A model generated the notes under the pieces. The model saw only the letters and a program-made list of their open reading frames with translations, was not told the DNA's origin and ran no database searches. A program made the translations under genes and the position numbers. This document shows, piece after piece, positions 22,001 through 31,749 of a stretch of DNA of 64,000 nucleotides (positions are counted from its first letter, which is position 1; each line of letters starts with the position of its first letter). The DNA lies in contig CM022298.1 of NCBI GenBank assembly GCA_011799875.1, positions 263,989,757 to 264,053,756 of the forward strand. The letters run 5' to 3'. This stretch comes from Thinopyrum elongatum. Its lineage: Eukaryota > Streptophyta > Magnoliopsida > Poales > Poaceae.

Positions 22001-25000
22001 ATGGGAAAGAAAGCCGATGCCGCAAGGGGGAAGCGGGCGACCACCGCAAAGGAAGCGGCAGCGGAGGGGAAGAAGAAGAGAGCGGCGGAGTTGGACATGA
22101 AGCGGCAAGAGGATGTGGTCTTCTTCCCGTCGAGCTTAGACAACAACGCCTTGGTCACAAGGTATGCGTACATATGGGGGAGGGAAGTCCCAAAAGGGCA
22201 TGGCGCGCCCGTGGTCTTGTCAGAGGGGAAAGAGGATCCGCTAAATTCGTACCGCTTCTTCTGCATGTACTTTCTCTGCGTCCTCAGCCCCCCTTTCTCA
22301 GATTTCTTCGAGGCGATGATGGTGGTGTACGGATTCCATCTTTTGGATTTCACGCCAAAAGCAATGGCGTGCATGGTGATTTTTGCCCATCTGTGCGAGA
22401 ACTTTGTCGGAGTTGCCCCCAATGTGGATCTGTTCAGGCACTTTTTCATCCCACGGGTTGAAGACAGGACTCATCACTCAGGGAATATAAGTTGGATCCC
22501 CCGGGGCAAGAGGAATGTTTGGGATTATCTTCCTGGTCAGCAGCGCGGCAGATGGGAAGAATGGAGGGCGGACTGGTGCTGGATTCAGGACGCAGATGCT
22601 CTAGAGTACTGTCGGGCGCGGACGGAGTGCGTCGCATGTGGTAGTGATTGGGGGAAGCCAAGCCTTCCTAACGACAGGCTTCGCCCGGTGCTGAACAGGA
22701 TCGCCCGCCTCAAAGCTGTCGGGCTAGCCATCGAACAGGTGGGGGCTGATTTCCTACGACGCCACATCGCGCCGCTGCAGAAAAGTGACAAGTTCGCCTG
22801 GTGGTATGGAGATGTTGCGGATAGGATGCGCCTATATCCAGGCCTCACCAACAATTTATCGATTTATGGCCACGGCTAGCTGTTCGGCAGCCTCGTGCCA
22901 TTGAAATTGCCGGCAAGGGTTGTCCTGCTGAATATCAACTCTGCCCTGGACCAGATTTTGAAGTGTATGCCTGACTGCAATGCTTATGGAGTTGAGGCTG
23001 TTGGCAACTACCTGAGCTTGATGCAGAGATCGAGTGGGTTTCCAACCTAGAAGAAATGGCTTCCAGGGTGGAGGGCAATATGTTCAAGCGCACCTCCACG
23101 GTAGAAGCAGAGTTTATCAAGAGGCGGATTGAGGAGGACAAGGCGCTTCGAGCTGCCGAGAAGGCAAGGCCCGGAGGACAGGAGGAGGAAAACGAGGAGG
23201 AGGCCGAAGACGAAGGCTCTTCCCATGGCACGAGCGAGGGGCACGCCATGGAGGAGGATGCTAGTGAAAAGTCTGTCGGGGTCGAAGCCCTTTATGCCAC
23301 GGCAGCAGAATCCCAAGAAGGGGATGAGACCAAGGAGACGGAGCAGCCCAAGGAGGAGTGGCTCGCAACGGGCCCTCAAGCCCCGGAACCAGACTTGGAA
23401 CAGCGCCCTCGTAGGCGGGCCAGCCGGGGAGCAGTGGTCCCTGTTCCTCCACCTGTTACCAAGAGGGCGAAGAAGATCGCCACTAAGGGTGACAGGCCGG
23501 ACGTGGCACGCCGCCATTCTTCTCGCCTTTCTGAGGCCAAGACCCCTCCCGCCAAGCGGCAAGCGGTCACAGGGGTCGACCCCAGCTCCCAATCAAGCTC
23601 GAACTCCTCGCGTAGCTCATCCTCGCCGGAGGTCCCGGCCCCTCAAAAGGGCTCGAAGTTGCCAGGAAGTACTGCTCCCCCGACCCTGAAGAGGAGCAGA
23701 GCGACCCCACCACCTATGGGGTTCGTGCTGGGCTCCATGCTCATCGATTCTGAGTAAGGAAAACACTATCTTTCCTTGTCGAAGCATCATGCACTTGCTG
23801 GTTTGCTGATCCAATCTTGTTTGTTGTCTTTGACAGGGACGAAGAAGAAACCCTCATCCACCAGGCCAAATGATCCAAGCAAGTGGAGTCGTCGGGGCCT
23901 TCGGAGGGCACGGGTTTGGCGGGAGGTAGCACGAATGATCCAGTGGCAAGCCCCCGGCCCAGCCCCCAGCACAAAGGTATGGGATAGGTTTCTCCCGCCA
24001 GGGGAGGCATGGAAGAGCATGTCCCATCTCCTGCCAAGGAAGGGAGGGAGGTCGTCCAGAGTGAGGCTCTCCAGGAGGGGCCCAACCTGTCTGATGTTCT
24101 AGACAAGAAATCCCCGGCAAGGGCCTCCATGGAACAATCGGCCCATGCTAATGCTATGGTTATCGAGGAAGGGGCGGGGGTCACGCCCCGGCAACTGATG
24201 TTGCCAGGGAAACCGATGCCCTCCCACGACAAACATCTCCTGGTAATCCGCCCACTCTTTGCCTTTTGTTGCTTGCTTTATTTTACCTCAAGTCTCTGGC
24301 TCACCAATGTATATTATCTCTTTGTCATTGCTTGCTGATCTTGCTTGCAGTTCTATTAGCCAGGGAACCAGAGTTGTTGGAAGAAGTGGCCAGCATTGGC
24401 AAGGATGCTGCTGAAGAGGCCACCAAGATCGCTGTCGCGGAGGGCCAGGAACATACTGCCGGGGATATCCAAGAGGCCCCAAAGGAAGCAGAGAAGATCC
24501 CCGGTATCATACCAGGATTGGAGGCAGTGGTTGAAGAGAAAGTTCCCCTTCAAACTATGAGCCCTCCTCCCCAGTTTGGCACCTCGGTCGTGGCCTGACA
24601 ACCATCTTCGAGCAAGCTGGCATTGGTTCTTGCCCAAACTGGACTCGGAGCCCCCGGCTCATCCGTGGTAGTAAGTGCAGACCTTGATGAAGAGATCCAG
24701 TGCATCATGGCACCGCTGTTCCAGCGAGCTGAAGAGGCTGATGATTCAGCCAGTGCAACCATGGACTTGTCCTTCCTCGAGTCCACGGCAACAGGCATCA
24801 AGGACATGCAGAGCAGATATAGCGTGAAGTGGCCGGCGATGAAGGAGCAGCGCAACTCCGCCAGTCTCATGGATCAAAAACTGAGGGACAAGGGCAGTGA
24901 ACTACGTGAGTAGCACAGCAAGCAGTTCCAAACCCTTCTACGGCAACAGGAGGTGATAACCATAGCGAAAGAGGATGTCACTGCCTGGGAAGTCCGTTTG

Positions 25001-25939
25001 GCGAAGCGCGAAGCTCTTCTTAACGGCAAGGAGAAAGACATCTCTTCCCGGGATGGGAACCTCGAGGCCACCCTCCGTAACAAAGATGGAGAACTGCAGG
25101 CCCTTGTCCAGCAGCGCACCAAGGATCTGGAGGATAGGCACAAGGCGGCCCTTGATACGCTCACCCTTGACTCTGTTGCCCAGTTGAAGAAGACAACTGA
25201 TGATCTTGCCGCTGCATCAATTGCCAAGGCTGACCTCGATCAAAAGGTGGCCAAACTGACAGAGGACCTTGCCGGGAGCGCCCAGGAAATTGTGGCTCTC
25301 AAGGAGGAAGTGCAGAAGGTGGAGATTCTTCTAAAGGAGGTGCAATCACAGCTTTCCTCCAAGAGCCAGGACCTCGACACTGCCAATGGCACTATTACCG
25401 ATATGAAGGCAAGGCTTGGCACCTTGGAGAGCGGAATCGAGTCTGCCGGAGCTCGTGAGAAGCAGCTGCTGAAGAACTTGGACAATGCAAGAATCCTCCG
25501 AAAGGACGCAGAGGATAAACTGGCGAACCAAGTTGAGCAGTGTGACCTCTAGATCAAGAATCTGGTTGATATTGCCAAGTGCCTCTCTGCCAAGATCACA
25601 ACGATGGATATGAAGAGTTGGGCCTTCTCAATCAACAGACATGAGGTTCCATGCGTCAAGCTAGTGCTCTTCTTTAAAGGCTTGATCGAAGGGCTGAAGA
25701 CATACGAGGAAGAAAGAGCCTCTTGTTTTGCAAATGAGTCTCGAAAGCTTGCTCGTGATGCCCTCTTCATGGTCTTGAGCAACCTCACCTATTGCCATCC
25801 AGACCTCAACCTTGCCGATGGCTTCAGGAGGCTGCCGGCAGGTGCCGATGTTTCTGCTGCCGAGGAGAAGGCTGGTCCCTTCGCCGACAAGGTTCTCTCC
25901 GTCCCCAAGGTCCCAGAAGACCGCCAAGCACAGCCTTGA
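22001..25939 (+). pseudogene. Opposite-strand accessory gene of Tat element A (PF04195-type domain plus coiled coil)
   Basis: Homologue of the gene at 50750-54698. Exon 1 (22001-23753) starts MGKKADAARGKRA and carries the PF04195-like core (LLDFTPK, then IFAHLCENFVGVAPN and WCWIQDAD), then a Glu-rich linker and a Ser/Pro-rich basic segment. Intron 1 is 23754-23836, exon 2 about 23837-24242, intron 2 about 24243-24350, exon 3 24351-25939. Exon 3 is a long heptad-rich coiled coil with a conserved C-terminal module. In-frame stops: TAG 22877, TGA 23871, TAG 23985, TGA 24596, TAG 24911, TAG 25550. One frameshift lies between about 22880 and 23030, and the phase at intron 2 no longer fits. Function unknown; the Pfam name implies only association with gypsy elements. 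Confidence 0.7.
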
Positions 25940-27193
25940 ATCATTCTTGTAGCCGTGGCGCCCTGTAACAACAGATAATGCATGTCTCGTGTTTAGGCCC
26001 CGTACTGTATTTGCTTTTGCTCTTGTTGAACTGATGTCAAATTAAGTTTTAGTGCATGCTATCCCTTTTGTGTTTTACCCATGGATGTTCGTATGGTTAG
26101 CTTCTTTCTGTGTGTTTTGGTTGCCTGCCAGTAGCATGCTATCATGATTGCCGTGAGGAACGGGTCCTTAGCATTCAGCTGGCGAGGACATGCCCCGACA
26201 TGTTTTTCCTTCGGAGTCTTTGATGTGGCCACCCACTTCATTGAGCAGGCTCAAAACAAAGGGGGGCGCAGACAAATTCAGCAAGGTGCCATCACACGAA
26301 AGATTTAACCATACGAAAAACCTTGGTTGTCCGAGGGATAAGCAAATGCAAATTTTGGAGAAAAAGTCAGTGAACATGTTGACTTAGCTTTTGTTCACGC
26401 TTCCCTCCTTCCTTAATCGCGGTCGTTCATAATGTTTGTATATCTTGAGAGGACAACATTTGTGTATCTGCCTCAGGTCTGTAAAATTAACAACGGAAAA
26501 CATGCGTAAGAAGAAAACTTGGCAGATTTATTAGTTGCACGTCCACCCTCGGCAGGGGCCGGAGGGGATAACAGAACACTTGCAGGTGATAATGCATGGT
26601 GAAAAAGGAAGGGTCAGCTCCTCCCTACTCTTTGTTATGCTGTTAACGATTACACGGCCGTGGGCAGAAAGGTCACGCTGTTGTGGACGGCCCTGTCGGA
26701 GCATGCTTGCCGGGGCGTCAATCAACGGATTCGCACCAGCGTTTCACTCAGGATTTTCAGTTGACGGGGTAAATGCTGGACTGAGTTTCGCATGGGCTTA
26801 TCGATGTTGATGATACTACCCCCGCATGGCTCGATCGTCGACGAGCGAAAGTGGAGGAGGAGAAGGCGATATACTATATTTCCTGCTTGCCCCGGTGATT
26901 CTCTCAGGCACCGGGTATGTTCGACGGGAACCCGCAAGGAGGACGGCCTCGACGCATACCTCGCTCCTTTCCTTAGATAGGGGCAGCATGGTGGCCATGC
27001 AACCCGAGCCGTCCCGGGTCGTCGCATCGCCACCACCTTCCGTTCCCGCCGCCGCGCGGTTGCGGTCTGGGTAGGACGGAACGGGCGAGTGATGTCGCCT
27101 TTCTCTTCCGAAGCTGTTGACGGAGGGAGCGTCGACGCTGATGATAGTGTAGCTTAACGCGTTGCTCACGACCTCGGGTTCGCGCAAGCGCTT
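25940..27193. other. Tat element A leader region where gag-pol is missing
   Basis: No coding region is recognised. The first 500 bp align loosely with the sequence downstream of the opposite-strand gene in element B (GAGC, then GACTCGAAAC-like blocks). The remainder to the primer site is GC-rich and has a 140-codon minus-strand open frame (26816-27238) that crosses the LTR edge and lacks any gag motif. The whole 6.3-kb gag-pol block found in B is absent. Confidence 0.6.
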
Positions 27194-27216
27194 CCCCCTA
27201 CCTGGCGCGCCAAAGA
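27194..27216 (-). other. Primer-binding-site region of Tat element A
   Basis: On the minus strand TGGCGCGCCAGGTAGGGGG starts 4 bp inside the LTR. It is identical to the site in element B (61926-61948). I have not assigned the tRNA. Confidence 0.65.
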
Positions 27217-28046
27217 TGTCGTGGTGGAACACGATCACCTATGGGGCCATCAGCCTCTTGTGGTTCGGCAGGGGGGAGATCATGTAGCACAAAGAGCAGA
27301 AGCCATGGAACAACACGACAGTGGTGACGCTGGTGGTTTTTACCCAGGTTCAGGCCACTGAGAAGCGTAAAACCCTACTCCTGCTTTGGTGGATTGAAGG
27401 GAGGACCGCAGTGGAAATGGGGCACTCAAGCCCGGCAAGGTCGCCTTGGGGAGAGCAGCTACGCGTGTATGAGTGTACAAGGGTCCGAATCCTTTTTTAG
27501 GTTGCCATGGCCCTCCTTTTATAGGCTAAGGTGTTACCACACTGGAAAAACAGTTATTATCTACAGATTAGATAACCAACAGTGCTATCATACCTAACTC
27601 TGGCAGTTAGAACAAAGTGCATTAAATGCAATGCTAGGTGTCACGCTGAGGATGCAGCCCGGCAGGCCTGCTGCGCCGCTTAATCATCTTCTACCTGTCT
27701 GCATGACATGCCTCTGGACGGGTGTGATATAGGGGCTAATCTCCCTTCCAAATGGCTGCCACGTGCCAGATGATAGCCACGTAATCACTTGGGGGCTCGA
27801 GACCACATATTTCCCCTTGGCGGCCCCGGCAGGCCTGCCAGGGAAATCTTGAGACTTGTTCTTGGCGAGGCCTCGACCTGACCAGGCTCGCCTTCCCGGT
27901 AAGGGAGGTCTTTTCTTAGTGACATCTTATTCCCTTGGCTTGTCTTGGTCTTCTTGATCCACCCTTTGATTCCTCAAAGAGCTATCTCTCTGGCTTGGTC
28001 TCGTCTTGGGAGCTTGGTGCTGTTGGGTTGGAGGTGTACCCCGACA
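27217..28046 (-). repeat. 5' LTR of Tat element A (830 bp)
   Basis: Same termini as the left LTR. Relative to it, about 50 bp are lost near 27808 and about 45 bp near 28036, both in the U3 side near the minus-strand start. Confidence 0.85.
27515..27523 (-). promoter_or_regulatory. TATA box in the 5' LTR of element A
   Basis: TATAAAAGG on the minus strand, conserved at 20985-20993 in the partner LTR and at 62226-62234 and 49785-49793 in element B. Confidence 0.55.
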
Positions 28047-31000
28047 ATCGCCGGATCTATGTGACATGCGATGGTTCTGGCAATCCCGTCTATACTCCAG
28101 CATGTGGTGGAGGACATAGAATCCATCACTAAGGGTACCTCTTGGTTGCTGGATGGAGCAGAAGTCGGTCTTATGGTCGAAGCAGGACGTGCGGTTCCTT
28201 GCCTTCTTGACCGTGATCTCTCCACCCAGTATGTCGTAGCTTAAGATAGCACTGTCGAGAACAGACTTGATGTGGGTGTAATCCTTTTTCTTCATGTTCT
28301 TCGACGAGTCCAAGTAAAGAGCGTGGGAGAATCGGGGGTAAATGATGATGAGGACGGTGAGCCCGTCGCTGTGCAAAATAAGTACACCACAAATTAGCCT
28401 CCACGCATGCAAATGAAAGATTGAAATCGAAGTAAGGATATCCGCGGATGACTTACATGGGATGATAGGGCAGGAGAATCATCTCCTTGTCCTTACTGCC
28501 AACCATGAAATCGGCGATGTAGTTCGTCGCGTATTCACGGTGCGCTGGGCAGACTACCAAGAAGCCCTCGTGTATAAAGTACGGGTCAGCGACACAGATA
28601 TAACGTATTTGTTCAATCCTGATGATGTAGTTCGTGTACAAGTCAAAAAGGCGGACAAACGTAAAATCCAGCTTTGTCAAGTGAAACATGTCGAAGATGT
28701 AATCGAATCGAAGGAAGAACTTTTCCGCGGGGAATGCCTGGATGTACAACCTTTGTTGCGGCACGTTAACCACGTAGAGCGGGTATCCTGGATTTTTTAG
28801 GCGATAAGGCTTTTCTCTCTCCGCAGCACATTGTCATGAAGTCTCCTTTGATCGCCGTCTATGGCCTCTACCGCTGCCTTAGGTAGGATCGGATAACCGG
28901 GGATGTGGTATTTCGCCGCATCTTTGATAGGTATACGGTCTTCAACCCGAGGATGCGGAGGTGGCTGGCTCCTAGAAGCAGCTTTGCCGCCATTTCGGTC
29001 TTTCTATGCTTCTTTGCTACTAGAAGTGAGCCTATCATACATTCATCCTCCGGCAATTTAGGCATCAACTCATCACGCTCAAACCCTGAGTCATACTGCT
29101 GAGCCATCAATCCTCCGTTGTCATAGGCGCCGGTATTGAGAAACCATAGAGGGTCATCATCCTCGTCCATGGCATCATGCATTGCTTCTTAGACGGCGGT
29201 GATGTCATCAGCCACTAATGGAGCCTCTTCCTCACAGTGTCTGCTATTACCCGGCACGATAGGCGATGCTAATTGGGTAGGTGGGGTGTTGGTGTTCATA
29301 ACTTGCTGAGGCTGCTTGGTCGTGGTTGTGCTCCCGGCCACCTCCAGACGAAGCAGACTCTTCGGCCACAACAGGACCCAACTCTTGATGCAATCGCCAA
29401 GCCGCCGCAAGGTCTCGTCGTCATCTCCGCCTAGTGCTACCGGAGGAGCCAAATTCTCGTGGCCCGGTTTGACACTAGCCATGGAAACCTTGAAGACGCC
29501 GGGGGGATCGGCCGATTGTGGAACCATTGTTCCTTCGGCTTAACTATCGTCGCCTTTCCCACGTCCGCCTTCTGGCCACTGATGGTGTACAGTATGGTGC
29601 ACGGGATTACGTCAGCCTGCAAAGACATGTCTGCGATGTGAGACATCCAAAAGGCAACGGAAATGGGAGATTATACATATATTGAAGAGGGCTGGTGTTA
29701 CAGGTAGTCACCGTGAGGGCGTCGAGCTCAGCCAAAGATGAATCCCCGCCGAGCATGCCCGAGACGGAGGATGGGCTACTATGAGCAGGTGCGGGAGCAG
29801 GTGCGGTTGCATGAGTGGGTGCCGGTGCAACGCTAAACGAGCTACTCCCGATGAAGTTGAGAAGGGGAAAGTCCGCTACCTCTTTATCTGGATTTTGCTT
29901 GGTCCAATTGATGACAGCTGGAATCCAGGTAGCAAATGAAGATACCATTTCCTCTCTTGCGGTAGCTACCACTGCTTTGACTTCCTCGTTCAGCAACTCA
30001 GATCGTATCGCTTCTCAGCTAATTTCTTATCGACCGCAATCTCAACCTTCTTGTCGATGTTTATTTCATTTAACCTCTGTCTTTGCTTTCTCTCCTCGAC
30101 GTCCTCATGGTAGTAGTGCTTCCACGTGGCGCCATCTCCGACACCGTGCACGTGTCCATACGACGGCCAAGTGTCCACCGGCAGTCTTTTCAATATGTTC
30201 AAGGCCCGGTTGAATGGGGTGTCCCACTTGGGCCTTGCCAACGCCTCAGACGGCAAGTCGCTTTCGGCCGCAATCCTCTACTGCTCTTTCTGCAAAAGGA
30301 ACGTGGATCATTTACAAATGTGACTAAACGTGCATTCGAATTGATCAGAAGCTAAAATTAGGGGGTAAATTAAAAATTACCATCGGTCTCATGAACTCCT
30401 TCGTGACCGCGTCCGTTTGGAAAACCTTGTTGACTCGGTCCCAACGGTACCGGGCCCTGATGATGTCACGCTCCTGCAGGACGGTGAACTCCGCCAAGGG
30501 GCCTCTTCCCCGCGTAACCACGGCTTCCGAGGTGGTGGCACCAAATGTTCCTCTCTTGAAGCCCCTTCATGTACTTTGACTTTTCTTTGGCAGCTTCGGC
30601 AACGCAAGCCTTTTTGAATATTTCGAACTGCTCTTCTGTAATTGTCGGATTATTTTTTACAATCTAGGAGCAGGGTTCCTTTTTGACGATGATCCGATGT
30701 TTCACCCTTACTTTCCAGGCGGACAACATGCCGCTAAACTTGCCCATGGCGCATCTGTTTATCTTCTTCATTGCCGTGTCTTGCCACGGTCGAGTATATT
30801 TGATTTCATCCCGGCCCGGGAACAAGAATCTCTGGTGCAGTTTTTTAGGAGGCAGTGCTACATATTTTGTATCTTCTTTAATTTATCATCATTGATGGTA
30901 GCGGTTTCCCATAGGATGCAGCCTACTTGATTGCTGTAGCACATGTGCGCTTCTGCATGCTATGTTGGCTCGAAATTGCAGGGGTCCACTGCTGTGACCA

Positions 31001-31280
31001 CCAGTCTAGTAGTGCCAAGCTGGTTTGCGCGACGTATCCTCTTCGGTTTTGGTTCTATACGGGCTAATTCACCAGCATTGGCGCCAGTCTCGGTGCCGGT
31101 GTCGGTCTCGGCACCGGTCTCGGCGCCGGTCTTTGTGTTGGTGCCGGTGTCGGTCTCAGTCTCGGATGTGTCACGGGGGTACTGCAACCATTATTGCTCT
31201 TCCAGATAGTTCAACTAGTTGTCTGCCGCCTCGTAGACGTTGCAATTATCAGAACCCCCTCCTTCATCCTTGTTAGCCAT
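28047..31280 (-). pseudogene. CACTA accessory gene (Transposase_24-like plus C48-like region), decayed
   Basis: Starts at the ATG at 31280 (MANKDEGGGSDNCNVYEAADN). A Thr/Glu/Gly repeat-rich N-terminal part follows (30960-31187). A region around 30390-30650 resembles the plant Ptta/En/Spm Transposase_24 family, then linker segments (29990-30256, 29607-29996, 29189-29527). The last part (28052-28773) has the look of an Ulp1/C48 protease fold: LPYHP, then ALYLDSSKNMKKKDYTHI and QQPRGTLSDGFYVLHHMLE. A minus-strand intron at 28369-28456 (GT...AG) restores the frame between these. The His-Trp and Cys expected of an active C48 enzyme are not seen. Stops occur soon after the start (AADN*), with frame changes later. 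Continues at 20418-20686. Confidence 0.6.
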
Positions 31281-31345
31281 GTTTCCTATGATTAAGTCTA
31301 GTCAATTAATTCTAGACCTAATAAAATGAATAAAGACATAAAAAA

Positions 31346-31541
31346 GGCCTATGTTTTGCCGAAATGTTGATTCATTGCCGTTCCGGCAAATCCCGGGTAC
31401 TTGAAATGTCCTAGTTTCTAGCACAAGTCATGCCGAAATTCACGGAAAATTTCCGCATGACCTTTGCTAAAAAGTGGACAAATCGAGCGCCTGAAATTTG
31501 CCGGAACTGAAATGAATCAACATTCCGGCAAAACATAGGCC
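31346..31541. repeat. 196-bp near-perfect palindrome with 98-bp arms
   Basis: The left arm starts GGCCTATGTTTTGCCG and the right arm ends with its complement. Arms match through AATGTTGATTCATT, TTCCGGCAAA and on towards the centre, with scattered mismatches. The only unpaired part is short. It sits just upstream of the minus-strand accessory gene start (31280). It could be a foldback MITE or a CACTA internal inverted repeat. No clear target duplication was found. Confidence 0.75.
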
Positions 31542-31749
31542 ACTCGGAATCATTCTCTGCAAACAAAAAAAGGCCACTTGGGCACAATCGAACCACATCA
31601 ATGTTGCATATAACATGACCAATTCAAATTTGCATCTCCTAGTGTTTGACACTTCAAGAAAATCTACACAAATCTCATGCTCTCTCAAACTCAATTCCAA
31701 AATCAAATATAGATGGATCAACCCTAGAAATCTAGAACCTTTACATATT

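Larger units (their letters stand above)
20687..28046 (-). mobile_element. Tat-lineage gypsy element A, gag-pol lost, opposite-strand gene kept
   Basis: Both ends are exact: TGTCG at 20687, CCGACA at 28046, flanked by ATCGC (20682-20686 and 28047-28051). Minus orientation is set by the primer-site region (27194-27216) beside the right LTR and a purine-rich tract beside the left LTR. The 5.6-kb internal region contains no recognisable gag, protease, RT or integrase. It holds a decayed plus-strand gene (22001-25939) homologous to the one in element B. It is therefore a non-autonomous partner of B-like elements. LTRs are 927 and 830 bp. Confidence 0.85.
19380..31745. mobile_element. CACTA transposon 2, split by Tat element A
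   Basis: The left terminus is CACTACTAGGGAAAAGCC at 19380 with adjacent triplet TGT. It is followed by AGTAGCG-type subterminal repeats, a small gene (19892-20146) and a minus-strand accessory gene whose two parts lie at 20418-20686 and 28047-31280. Removing Tat element A (20687-28046) and one ATCGC copy restores one reading frame across the gap. The right terminus is not found. CACTA-like sequence ends near 31745, where a Tat gag fragment begins, so the element is truncated there. The boundary is approximate. Confidence 0.7.

Noticed and set aside
22585..23814. Minus-strand open frames opposite the accessory gene of element A
   Set aside because: They mirror the codon pattern of the plus-strand gene, lack motifs, and are not conserved in element B.
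26816..27238. 140-codon minus-strand frame as a remnant gag of element A
   Set aside because: It starts inside the LTR and crosses the primer site, with no gag domain or zinc knuckle.
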